DNA of 45,420 nucleotides from Candidatus Thalassarchaeaceae archaeon (GTDB lineage: Archaea; Thermoplasmatota; Poseidoniia; Poseidoniales; Thalassarchaeaceae). The notes under the pieces are model-generated. The model worked only from the letters and a program-made list of their open reading frames with translations, was not told the origin of the DNA and searched no databases. The position numbers and the translations under genes were made by a program. Location: assembly GCA_030747395.1 (NCBI GenBank), contig JASLKT010000006.1:1-45420 (forward strand), in the 5' to 3' direction. This document shows, piece after piece, positions 8,341-16,518 of the stretch. Position 1 is the first letter of the stretch; every line of letters starts with the position of its first letter.

Positions 8341-9371
8341 AGTGTTTCAAAGCGCCCTTCAACCAAGTGATTGACGAATTCAATATCAGCAGGGAGCCAG
8401 TTCAACAAATTGGCTTCAGATTCTGAAATCCAACGGCACTCATCGTGAACGTTAGAGATTACGTTCTGTCCATCAAATGAACATGAAAAGAATGCGATGC
8501 GGACAATCATAGGGCCATAATCATGTTCAATGGTAGAGAGATGGTTGCCTATTTCGATGTTTACACCCAATTCTTCATTCAATTCACGATTCAACGCTTC
8601 CGATTGAGTTTCTCCAGCATCCACCTTTCCACCCGGAAATTCCCAATAGCCAGCCATGACTTGATCGGTTGCTCGCTGGCAAGCCAAAATCTGGTCAGAT
8701 GAATTGACAAGAACGCCACCGACGACCTGCACAACTGGTTTCTGAGCAATTCGTGCACAGAGTTCGCAAAGGATATCCAATTGCTCATCCTCGGTGATGA
8801 ACTCAAATGAGGGGATGTGGACAAAGATGGCTGGCAACGCTCGACCCCTGGATTGTAAACCTCTCTTTTCGATTTCATTCAATGTCCGATAATAGGTTTC
8901 ATTGCAAACAAATTGTCCACAATCCTCGCTGATTTCTACTGCTTCATTCCCTGAGAAAATATGCTCAATAGAGGGGCGATGTGCCGTGCTATGCAATAAT
9001 GCAAGTCCCGAATCTTCAACGGAAACATCTGAGATTTTCCTCCCGCTGTTGTCTTCAATGCGGAAATTTAACTCGTTAATTGCACACATTTCAAATCGGA
9101 TTTTATTGGCGCTTTCATTCAGCCCTACGTGTACGATTGCATCTACATTTGACAAGTGCTCAAGACTTGTGCGACTACCAATCTCATCAACGGTCAATAT
9201 TTGACCTGAATAGGTCAACTCAATCAATTCAGATTCAAGCCCATAAGGCTGAATTTCTTTGAGATGGTGAATCTGTGTCGTCCCAAGAATCCTCTCGACC
9301 AATAATTTCGATGGATTTTCGGAGTGGTCGCCGAACGGTTCGAATCCGGTCAGCCAAATTCGGGCCTTCAT
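8337..9371 (-). CDS. Pyroglutamyl peptidase (C15) fused to a MutT-like Nudix hydrolase
   Basis: 344 aa in one frame from ATG 9371 (MKARIWLTGFEPFGD). Residues 1 to about 210 are a pyrrolidone-carboxylate peptidase that removes N-terminal pyroglutamate. The LTGFEPFG start is typical, and the triad is present: Glu94 in FEMCAIN, Cys156 in FVCNE and His185 in VHIP. From about residue 213 (VVQVVGGVLVNSSDQILACQR) a MutT-type Nudix domain follows. Its Nudix box is complete (G248, E254, R262-E263, E266-E267, G269), preceded by the MutT-like YWEFPGGKVDAGE and ended by ECRWISESEANLLNWLPADI. The two domains would normally be separate proteins of about 210 and 130 residues. The join is clean with no internal stop. 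The Nudix half may cleanse oxidised nucleotides; how it relates to the peptidase is unknown. It converges with UPF0201, sharing 4 bases. Confidence 0.92.
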   Translation of the reverse strand: MKARIWLTGFEPFGDHSENPSKLLVERILGTTQIHHLKEIQPYGLESELIELTYSGQILTVDEIGSRTSLEHLSNVDAIVHVGLNESANKIRFEMCAINELNFRIEDNSGRKISDVSVEDSGLALLHSTAHRPSIEHIFSGNEAVEISEDCGQFVCNETYYRTLNEIEKRGLQSRGRALPAIFVHIPSFEFITEDEQLDILCELCARIAQKPVVQVVGGVLVNSSDQILACQRATDQVMAGYWEFPGGKVDAGETQSEALNRELNEELGVNIEIGNHLSTIEHDYGPMIVRIAFFSCSFDGQNVISNVHDECRWISESEANLLNWLPADIEFVNHLVEGRFETL

Positions 9372-9433
9372 TGGGCGCAAACGTCTGCTTAATGGACATA
9401 GCAATTATGGGTGTGGCCTCAGCCAACACAAGC

Positions 9434-9988
9434 ATGGACGAGGGTGAATTGGAACTCAAAGCTCATCGTGATAGCATGAATCGCTTTGAAGATCAAACAG
9501 GTCGTGATGGTGCTGATGGGACACTAATCCTTGCGGATGCCCTCACTTATGCTGCTGGTGCGACCGCTTTCATTACCGCTGCACTCGATGCCATGGAGTA
9601 TGGAGGGGTGACCACTCGAACAGGAATTCTAATTGGTGCGGGTTTTGGCCTTTGGATTTGCTCCCAGTCTCTCAATAATTTCCGACGCCTGTTGCCCGTT
9701 TGGTTACGTGTAGTTTTGGGAATGCGTATTTTGCCTGAGACATTTGAGGAGCAAAGTATGTTTTCTAGGAAACGGAGGATGTGGACGATTGTTATCGCGG
9801 CGATTCTAACAAGCATCATTGCCATCCAATTTACTGCTGATGACACCAGTGTCATCACACGATCAGGAATTCCATTCCATTACGTATTGTGGGGAATTGT
9901 AATCCTCGATACACTCGTTGCGCTGCAATGGTATCGCGTAATTGGTCAATCGAACCGAATCGCCGAACGACCAGGTGGATGGCGATAA
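9434..9988 (+). CDS. Small multi-spanning membrane protein of unknown function
   Basis: 184 aa if translation begins at ATG 9434 (MDEGELELKAHRD). ATG 9407 and 9392 are in-frame alternatives that add only a few residues, and an AT-rich AATTAT at 9403-9408 would sit at the right distance for a leaderless start at 9434. An acidic N-terminus precedes about four membrane segments: LTYAAGATAFITAALDAM, TGILIGAGFGLWICSQSL, MWTIVIAAILTSIIAIQF and FHYVLWGIVILDTLVALQWY. The C-terminus is basic (RIAERPGGWR), suggesting it is cytoplasmic. No catalytic or transport signature is visible. It may be co-transcribed with the next small membrane protein, which follows 62 bases later on the same strand. Confidence 0.75.
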   Translation: MDEGELELKAHRDSMNRFEDQTGRDGADGTLILADALTYAAGATAFITAALDAMEYGGVTTRTGILIGAGFGLWICSQSLNNFRRLLPVWLRVVLGMRILPETFEEQSMFSRKRRMWTIVIAAILTSIIAIQFTADDTSVITRSGIPFHYVLWGIVILDTLVALQWYRVIGQSNRIAERPGGWR

Positions 9989-10050
9989 CGGGATGCAAGG
10001 ATAGCATAGCATTGAACAGGATGGACAGATAGGCAGGGTTGAGGCAGGCG

Positions 10051-10431
10051 ATGACGATGGATGAGGAAGAGGACTTGGTGGTCACTTTACCCACCAGCGA
10101 TTCTGCACCTACGACTGGTCGACTACGGAACACAATCGGAGCAATTCGAATCATTTGGACGGAATTAACGGCAGGTGTTGGGGCGTGGGGTTCACTCAAG
10201 CCCCTCATCGCTGGGGCACTAGCCGTTGTCCCATTCCTATTCTTGGGGCAACATTTCAATCGACAGCATCAGAAAGGATTCGATTGGACCTTGTTGCAGT
10301 TGCCCCTTGTATTGACAATTCTTCTTTGGCCAGTGTTATGGGCATGGTCAATCTTTGATGCGTACAGAGTTGCAATGATTGGTGTTTCAGAGGCAGCAAA
10401 TAAAAGACGCATTCTAGAATTTGTACTTTGA
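10051..10431 (+). CDS. Small two-helix membrane protein of unknown function
   Basis: 126 aa from ATG 10051 (MTMDEEEDLVVTLP); a TTG 12 bases upstream is possible but less likely. After an acidic and then basic N-terminal region come two hydrophobic segments, SLKPLIAGALAVVPFLFLG and LPLVLTILLWPVLWAWSIF, followed by a short polar tail (EAANKRRILEFVL). The helix-loop-helix arrangement with WSIFDAYRVA resembles small archaeal membrane proteins without assigned function. It probably forms a transcription unit with the preceding membrane protein and converges tail-to-tail with the next gene, one base apart. Confidence 0.72.
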   Translation: MTMDEEEDLVVTLPTSDSAPTTGRLRNTIGAIRIIWTELTAGVGAWGSLKPLIAGALAVVPFLFLGQHFNRQHQKGFDWTLLQLPLVLTILLWPVLWAWSIFDAYRVAMIGVSEAANKRRILEFVL

Positions 10432-10432
10432 T

Positions 10433-10912
10433 TCACCACTCCTCTGGTATTTCAAGGGGTGAAAAAAGTTGACCTGTGCCTCTTGAATCAGTCAATTGAT
10501 TGCGGGCTAAATGTTCCCATTGGCGTAATTGCATCAAGGCATCGGCTAGGGGCATTTCAGTAGCAACCATGGATGAACGCAAGATGGTGTCAAGAATATC
10601 CATTCGATCGTCATCAAGATTTTCAAGTACAGTTTCCAAAGGGGGGCCAGTCGTTTCTGCACTTTCATTAACCCCCAATACGGGCCATGGCTGTGCCAGA
10701 ATTTCAGGTAATGTTTCACCTTGAGATTCTGCTTGGGTTGTGAGGGCTTCGGTCAACTGTCGAGTGTACTTTGAGAAAACCAAAGATACTTCGATCAATG
10801 GCATCGAATATTGCCGTAGGAAATTGACGATTTGTTCTTGTAAGAATACCATCTTTTCAGTTGAGTCGGCATCTGGACTAGGAATTGGAATCCGTGGTAA
10901 GTCCTCAGTCAT
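10433..10912 (-). CDS. Soluble acidic protein of unknown function
   Basis: 159 aa from ATG 10912 (MTEDLPRIPIPSPDADSTEK); a GTG at 10921 would add three residues. It has no signal peptide or membrane helix and should be cytoplasmic. It is mostly helical and acidic, with a hydrophobic helix pattern at EKMVFLQEQIVNFLRQYSMPLIEVSLVFSKYTRQL and another at MDILDTILRSSMVATEMPLADALMQLRQWEHLARNQL. I do not recognise the family. It starts 14 bases after the stop of the giant membrane protein upstream on the same strand, so the two are probably co-transcribed. It could be a cytoplasmic partner of that protein's long cytosolic tail. Confidence 0.7.
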   Translation of the reverse strand: MTEDLPRIPIPSPDADSTEKMVFLQEQIVNFLRQYSMPLIEVSLVFSKYTRQLTEALTTQAESQGETLPEILAQPWPVLGVNESAETTGPPLETVLENLDDDRMDILDTILRSSMVATEMPLADALMQLRQWEHLARNQLTDSRGTGQLFSPLEIPEEW

Positions 10913-10926
10913 GAGTGACACCCATA

Positions 10927-13900
10927 CTAGATCTGGCCGCTTGCACGTGCGGCATCAATCTGCTCTTGTGTCCAGCCACCTGCGAGCAGTTGTTCATCGG
11001 AAAATGTGTTAGAAGTTAAAGGATGATTGTGGTCACCTGCGGTAAATTCAGTGGCGGCTCGTTCCAACTCACTTTGTCGAAGATAGCCATTATTATCGGC
11101 ATCATAATTGCTTGCAAAGGAAAGGAATGTAGGTGCATCGTTGATTCCATGAGCATTGACAATACGGGAAAATACGTTGTCATTGAAGTCGAGTGGAACA
11201 TTGACTTCAGGTGGAGGCATGGCTACCCCGGTCGCAAATGGCGGAGCCTGATTATTTGGTCCAGGTGCATCCTCAAAACCCATTGGTGGGGCGATAATTG
11301 CTGGTGGTGGGGCGTTTTCAAAACCTTGAGGGGGGGCGACGGTGTTCGATACCATGTCAATCATTTCTGATTGCTCAAGGATGTCTGCTTCTTCGTCAAT
11401 CTGTGCTTGCTTTTCACGCCGGTATAGGACCAACATCGCAACACCAAAACAAAGAGAGGCAACTGCGATGATATACAATACAAATAGGCCCTTTGAATCA
11501 TTGATTTGTTGTGAAAGTGCTTCTCCATCACGAGCGGTGTGTGGTTTGACTTCAAGTGGCTCGATGGTGACCCAATCGATATCGATGTACCGATCGCGAG
11601 CAACGAGCTGATATCGATGGATTTCACTTTCTTCTACAGCATTGGTCGGCAAGATAATTGTGGCTGACCAATTCGCCATTGAATCAATACTCACGACAGC
11701 CTCAACATCTGTAACCTCGACCCATTGGTCTGTCGTAATTTCTTCAATCAAAATGAATGTGATTTCTCCAGCATGCTCGTTGTTATTTTGCCCTTGAATG
11801 GACAATTGTGCTGTGTCACCACCAACAGGTGAGGGATTGTCCCATGTAATTGTGGTATGCTCACCTCGAAGGTCGATGTCTGGGCCAATACGAATCAATC
11901 GCCATTGAACGAGAGGAGTGTTCTCAGTATTGTTTTCTGCTAGGTAGGGATTCCCAGCCTCATCGGAACCGGTAACCCACACGTCGACCATATAGCCTGG
12001 TAGCAATTCAATAGAACCGCTGTCTGTCAAATCCATGATGCCCTCCCAACTCCAATCAGCACCGATTGGAGTGCCTTGTTGGAAAGGCTGATTCCCACGT
12101 GAAATCTCGCTGGTTCCCGATATTTTGTTCATTTTTATGTATTGGGTAGTGTAGGTATAGATTGTTTGTTCATCCGAAACATGGAGGCTGACTGGCAATT
12201 GATCGGTGTCACTCAATCGAACATCACCATCAGGTCCAATCGAGCGAATTTCAGGGGGTGTGCCGTCGACTACCAATTGAATCCGAGGTTGCTGATTTGT
12301 AGTATCGTCCGCCAAACCCGGGAGATTCTCCAGTCCGGCATACATATCGAGGCCGCCACTGCGAACATTTGGAACAAGAATATCGAGTGTGAAATCACCA
12401 CCTTCACGTGGCACTGCAGACCATGATCTTTCCAAATCACCAACGACGATGTCGAATGCGCCTTCGGGAGCAGGGGTGGAGTCTTCGCTAAACAGAATTC
12501 GACCACCGATTCTAACAACCTGTCCTGCAGCAATCAATTCGGGATCTTCACCTGGGCGATACAAATTGCGCCCTGTAGCCAAATCCGTCGCTGTAAAGTG
12601 GCCGAGAACCATGTCAAACCTCAAATCGTTGTCTAAGCTCCATTCATCGTAACCCAAACCGCCAGAATCCTCGTGACAGGGTACATCTGTATTGAAATCA
12701 CATGGCCAATCAGTGACTTTGACGATGGGCACAAAGGTGGTTTCGCCATTTGTATCGAATTCTTCGGGGAACCACCAAGTCAGTTGGAAACGTATGTCAA
12801 GATAGAGGATGCTATTGTTGGTCGGTTCAGTTGAGGATGAACTGTAGAGGTTGGATACTGCAACTGCAGTACTACCTGATTCAAGATGCATGATATGACC
12901 TTCTTCGGGTCGGGTGAAATTGGCCCAAATTGATGCCCGCTCATCGTCAAAGTCCTCAACCAATGAAAGGTGGACTGATTGGATATCTTGCCAGCCATTG
13001 CCATCCCCAATCATCAATCGAGCAACATATTCGGTTCCAGGATGAAGGGGAGATTCGTCATCGTGGCCCAAGAGGGTTGAATTCACAGTCTCAATGAGTG
13101 GTGAGAATTCTTCTCGTATGGAATAGGTTACCAAATCGGCATCCCAATCTGGTGTTATCGCCGAACCAATACCACAAGGTGTTGGAACATCAGGACAAAC
13201 AGGGCCTCCGCCTCTCGCGAGAACGTTATGTTGCTGATCCTCGCCACTGACATAGAACGATACCTTTTCACCATGCTCATTTGAACTGTCATCGATAATG
13301 CCACTGAAAATGTTGATTCCCCCCGGTAAATGCTCAGGGGAACGCAATAAGGCAGTTCGATATTCATCGGCATCTGGCAGTAAATTGTAGTTCAAGTCGT
13401 CTTGTGCTTCGACCCAAAAATGTAGAGTGATCTCAGTTGGTGGGTCGACTGAATCTTCAACAGTGACACTAATGGATTGTGTACCTGAATGAACTTCAAT
13501 TCCATCATCAGGTGTGGCATCCATGACCAAAGGACTGTTCCCATCGAGAACGATACGCATGGTGTTGAAATTTGGATTCACATAGTTTGACCCATTGGGT
13601 AATGATATCGCTGAAAGTTGGAATAACATACCTCCTTGACTAGATTGAACCGGTGTTTCAAAGGTCATGTAATATTGCCCATGTGCGGGATTGGCCTCTA
13701 GCAAGAACACCTCGGAACCGTTGCCCATGGGTTGCCCATCTAATCCGAGATTTTGGCCCGACAATTCAAGATTGAATTGCCCTGCTTGTGGGGACAAAGT
13801 AGTCCCTTCAAAAGCAATCGTGCCACTGAATGTGAGATTGGTTCCTCCTCGCATCCAATCGTAGGGCAAGAGTTCTCGACCCGATTCATCTATGGCTGTT

Positions 13901-16428
13901 AAATCAAGTAATTGTATATCATTTTCAACTCGAAGATTCAAATCCTCAGTTTCATAGTTATTGACGGCCAAACCGAGATCATCATTGACACTGATATTCA
14001 CCTCGGTAGAGGACTCGTCATCCCACTCCCATTCAGACTGAATGGGCATCCTAATGCTGACAATGTCTCCTGCATTGGTCACAGAACTACAATTTCCAGC
14101 ATCAAAATTGACGAATCCATCTGTGTCCATTGCTTCTGAACAGGAATCGCCAGCCTGCCAACGCAGTAATGGATCCTCGCCATGACTTGATTGAATGGTC
14201 AGATCAACCTGTTGTAGAATTGAGGCGTCGTCACCGATTGCAATCTGTGTGACAAGAACCCGATTGGTTCCATCAGGAACCAACATCCCCCCATCGATTG
14301 TTGTGTCGATTACACGAGTTTGATAGCGATATGTGATATCCAAATCCGACAACCGTACACGTCCCGGACTTGCAGCGCGAATGGTGAAAGTGATGTTGAC
14401 TGTGCCCTCACCATTTTGCGGGATTTCACTGTTGAGAGCATCGATTAGGGGTTGGCCGTCCACCACAATCGGATCTTGTAATCCACCGGTCCCGGTGTAT
14501 TCATCAGTGCCATCGTCGCCAACATCAATACGGACAGCGCTCGGGTATCCTTCCTCGTAATGCAATGTTAATTCGTCCATCGATGGAGTGGTGGTGGAGG
14601 AACTCGTATTCAGTGCAATTTTGTAAATCAATTTGTTGCCAACACTCGTACCCCAATCAATTTCTACATCGTTTTCGGCAAACACCCAATTTTGTCCGTC
14701 ATCGTTCGACACCATCACAGCTGCAGTGGTTCCTGTTGGTTCTGTCGCGGTCCAAGTGGCACGCATTCGGCCAACCTGTGTACCTGTTGATAGTGTTGGA
14801 GATTCCCATTCCCCTGCTGTTTCATACTCTGATGCGTAATCGATTGAAACCCACCAAGAAACAGCGGTTGTACCGACCAATTGGACTTTCCATTTCAATT
14901 CGGTGCCGGGATAATCAAAGTGAACGGTTTCATTGTTTGTGACAGAAACCCAGTGTGTGCCACCATCAGCGCTAATCCAATACTCTACTCGATCACCTGC
15001 AGCACTGGTTGTCCAAGCGACTTCCATGTTCGCTGCCACTACCTCTTCATCGACTTCAATTGACTCGCTAACCCAAGTTGATGTTCCAGGTTGTGCAGTA
15101 ATCAAGTAAGGAATTCCACTACCATACTCACGATAGCGCTGTCCCTGTGTCCAAGAATAATGATCCAGTGTATTCAATCTCTGTCCATCGTAGTGGACAC
15201 CATATCCATTGGCAGAGATGGATGTGGTTCCTGTTTGTTTCGTCAAAACACTACCAGGGGTACCGGTGATTGCGAAGCATTCGAGACTATCCGAACTCCA
15301 TGACTGATAGGTTCGGAACCAGAACATATCCCCATGTACGGACATTCCACGAACCTGTCCACTCGACATGAAATAGGTGTAGAAATCCGTGCTGTTTCGC
15401 TCAAACCCACCATTGCCATCGAATTCGTATTGTATAATCGATTTTCGAACGCCATGATTCACCCAGATGCTATCCCGGGTACGGTCATATGAAATTGCAG
15501 TATAATCGCCATATCCACCACTACTCACATCGTATGAAGAAATACATTTCCAAGCAAATGGGTGGCGGATATCCCATTCGACGATTCGGTGATATTGCAC
15601 CGCGTTTTGACCACGGTATGTCGACAAAATTCCAAAGGCTCTCTCATCGTCAGTGACTGCCCAATCCCTCCATCCATAAGTTTGCCAAGTACCCGGCAAT
15701 GAGGGAATTGTGCAGGTTCCGATATCCAAATCGGGTCTGAGCGCCTGATTGTTCGGACCGGTTGTCATTTGGGTCCCGTTGTTTGTGTACAACACTTTCA
15801 TTGTATTCTTGAGTGTGTTTGAATCCCACGTTGAGGCAAAAATCATGTTTCGATAAACAAAGGCTGCACCATTGTATGTTGCTGTTGTCCCAGAGGCCAA
15901 GGAAAGTTGTGAACTGAAACGGGTTTCACTGACGTTGGTTGTATGGGGTTGGCGAATTGAATACGTGGCGTTATCATACCAAGCGTTTGCACTCGCCGGA
16001 ATCGATTCCGAATCGTGAGGCTCAAACCAGTTGCTTTGATCCTTCATCGATAAGGTGACGGATTCACCACGTGTGTCGATTGAAATGGGTGTGCCTTCAG
16101 TCCAATCGTTTCGAGTCGAATCTGTGATACTATTCCAACCGGTTGCAGATGCTCCGGAAATCGTGACTTCTGCTCCGGTGACCTCGGCACCTCTAGGCAT
16201 TGACACCTGGATATTACGTGCTGGCGTACCCGACTGATAGAGTGCGATTGCTTCAGATGAACCATCGGAAAATGTGTACAAATGACGTGCACCACCACTG
16301 GTTGATTCAATTTCCTCGAAAGTCAAAGTGGACTCGGTAGGAGGTTGAATTGCAACGGCGAAAAGCGAAATCAAAAACAAACTAAGCAGAAGAATGCTCT
16401 TCAGAATTGCTTGCTTTCCTGATTCCAC
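10927..16428 (-). CDS. Giant membrane-anchored surface protein with cytoplasmic EF-hand tail
   Basis: About 1,833 aa if started at GTG 16428 (VESGKQAILKSILLLSLFLISLFAVAIQPP), which gives a clean signal peptide behind a GGTGGGG-type ribosome site. A TTG at 16470 is the longer alternative. The extracellular part (about 1,600 residues) is beta-rich, with repeated strand pairs and Ig-like segments. Examples are YWISADGGTHWVSVTNNETVHF and VMVSNDDGQNWVFAENDVEIDW, an internal near-repeat. One membrane helix (LFVLYIIAVASLCFGVAMLVLYRREK) lies at about residues 1645-1672. The cytosolic tail of about 160 residues has proline-rich repeats (APPQGFENAPPP, APPMGFEDAPGP), then a canonical EF-hand loop DADNNGYLRQSE at about residue 1770, and ends GGWTQEQIDAARASGQI. 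Role unknown. A calcium-responsive tail on a surface protein is the main clue. Confidence 0.85.
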   Translation of the reverse strand: MESGKQAILKSILLLSLFLISLFAVAIQPPTESTLTFEEIESTSGGARHLYTFSDGSSEAIALYQSGTPARNIQVSMPRGAEVTGAEVTISGASATGWNSITDSTRNDWTEGTPISIDTRGESVTLSMKDQSNWFEPHDSESIPASANAWYDNATYSIRQPHTTNVSETRFSSQLSLASGTTATYNGAAFVYRNMIFASTWDSNTLKNTMKVLYTNNGTQMTTGPNNQALRPDLDIGTCTIPSLPGTWQTYGWRDWAVTDDERAFGILSTYRGQNAVQYHRIVEWDIRHPFAWKCISSYDVSSGGYGDYTAISYDRTRDSIWVNHGVRKSIIQYEFDGNGGFERNSTDFYTYFMSSGQVRGMSVHGDMFWFRTYQSWSSDSLECFAITGTPGSVLTKQTGTTSISANGYGVHYDGQRLNTLDHYSWTQGQRYREYGSGIPYLITAQPGTSTWVSESIEVDEEVVAANMEVAWTTSAAGDRVEYWISADGGTHWVSVTNNETVHFDYPGTELKWKVQLVGTTAVSWWVSIDYASEYETAGEWESPTLSTGTQVGRMRATWTATEPTGTTAAVMVSNDDGQNWVFAENDVEIDWGTSVGNKLIYKIALNTSSSTTTPSMDELTLHYEEGYPSAVRIDVGDDGTDEYTGTGGLQDPIVVDGQPLIDALNSEIPQNGEGTVNITFTIRAASPGRVRLSDLDITYRYQTRVIDTTIDGGMLVPDGTNRVLVTQIAIGDDASILQQVDLTIQSSHGEDPLLRWQAGDSCSEAMDTDGFVNFDAGNCSSVTNAGDIVSIRMPIQSEWEWDDESSTEVNISVNDDLGLAVNNYETEDLNLRVENDIQLLDLTAIDESGRELLPYDWMRGGTNLTFSGTIAFEGTTLSPQAGQFNLELSGQNLGLDGQPMGNGSEVFLLEANPAHGQYYMTFETPVQSSQGGMLFQLSAISLPNGSNYVNPNFNTMRIVLDGNSPLVMDATPDDGIEVHSGTQSISVTVEDSVDPPTEITLHFWVEAQDDLNYNLLPDADEYRTALLRSPEHLPGGINIFSGIIDDSSNEHGEKVSFYVSGEDQQHNVLARGGGPVCPDVPTPCGIGSAITPDWDADLVTYSIREEFSPLIETVNSTLLGHDDESPLHPGTEYVARLMIGDGNGWQDIQSVHLSLVEDFDDERASIWANFTRPEEGHIMHLESGSTAVAVSNLYSSSSTEPTNNSILYLDIRFQLTWWFPEEFDTNGETTFVPIVKVTDWPCDFNTDVPCHEDSGGLGYDEWSLDNDLRFDMVLGHFTATDLATGRNLYRPGEDPELIAAGQVVRIGGRILFSEDSTPAPEGAFDIVVGDLERSWSAVPREGGDFTLDILVPNVRSGGLDMYAGLENLPGLADDTTNQQPRIQLVVDGTPPEIRSIGPDGDVRLSDTDQLPVSLHVSDEQTIYTYTTQYIKMNKISGTSEISRGNQPFQQGTPIGADWSWEGIMDLTDSGSIELLPGYMVDVWVTGSDEAGNPYLAENNTENTPLVQWRLIRIGPDIDLRGEHTTITWDNPSPVGGDTAQLSIQGQNNNEHAGEITFILIEEITTDQWVEVTDVEAVVSIDSMANWSATIILPTNAVEESEIHRYQLVARDRYIDIDWVTIEPLEVKPHTARDGEALSQQINDSKGLFVLYIIAVASLCFGVAMLVLYRREKQAQIDEEADILEQSEMIDMVSNTVAPPQGFENAPPPAIIAPPMGFEDAPGPNNQAPPFATGVAMPPPEVNVPLDFNDNVFSRIVNAHGINDAPTFLSFASNYDADNNGYLRQSELERAATEFTAGDHNHPLTSNTFSDEQLLAGGWTQEQIDAARASGQI

Positions 16429-16481
16429 AACCCCACCCACAAAGATTCGACACTGGGTATGACCTATCAAACTCTTCCTCT

Positions 16482-16511
16482 CGGGTCACGGCCCCTATGG
16501 GGCCTGACCCG
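16482..16511. repeat. Strong hairpin between two giant surface-protein genes
   Basis: Outer arms CGGGTCA (16482-16488) and TGACCCG (16505-16511) and inner arms GGCCCC (16490-16495) and GGGGCC (16499-16504) pair perfectly. There is one bulged C at 16489 and a TAT loop. It lies 7 bases after the stop of the calcium-repeat gene and 53 bases before the start of the next gene. No T-run follows on the minus strand, so it does not look like a classical terminator. It may be a processing or stability element in a shared transcript. Confidence 0.7.
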
Positions 16512-16518
16512 GAGTTGT

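Noticed and set aside
9989-10050. Short direct repeats (AGCAT, GGA-rich) between the two small membrane proteins
   Set aside because: The copies are only 5-6 bases long and could be chance.
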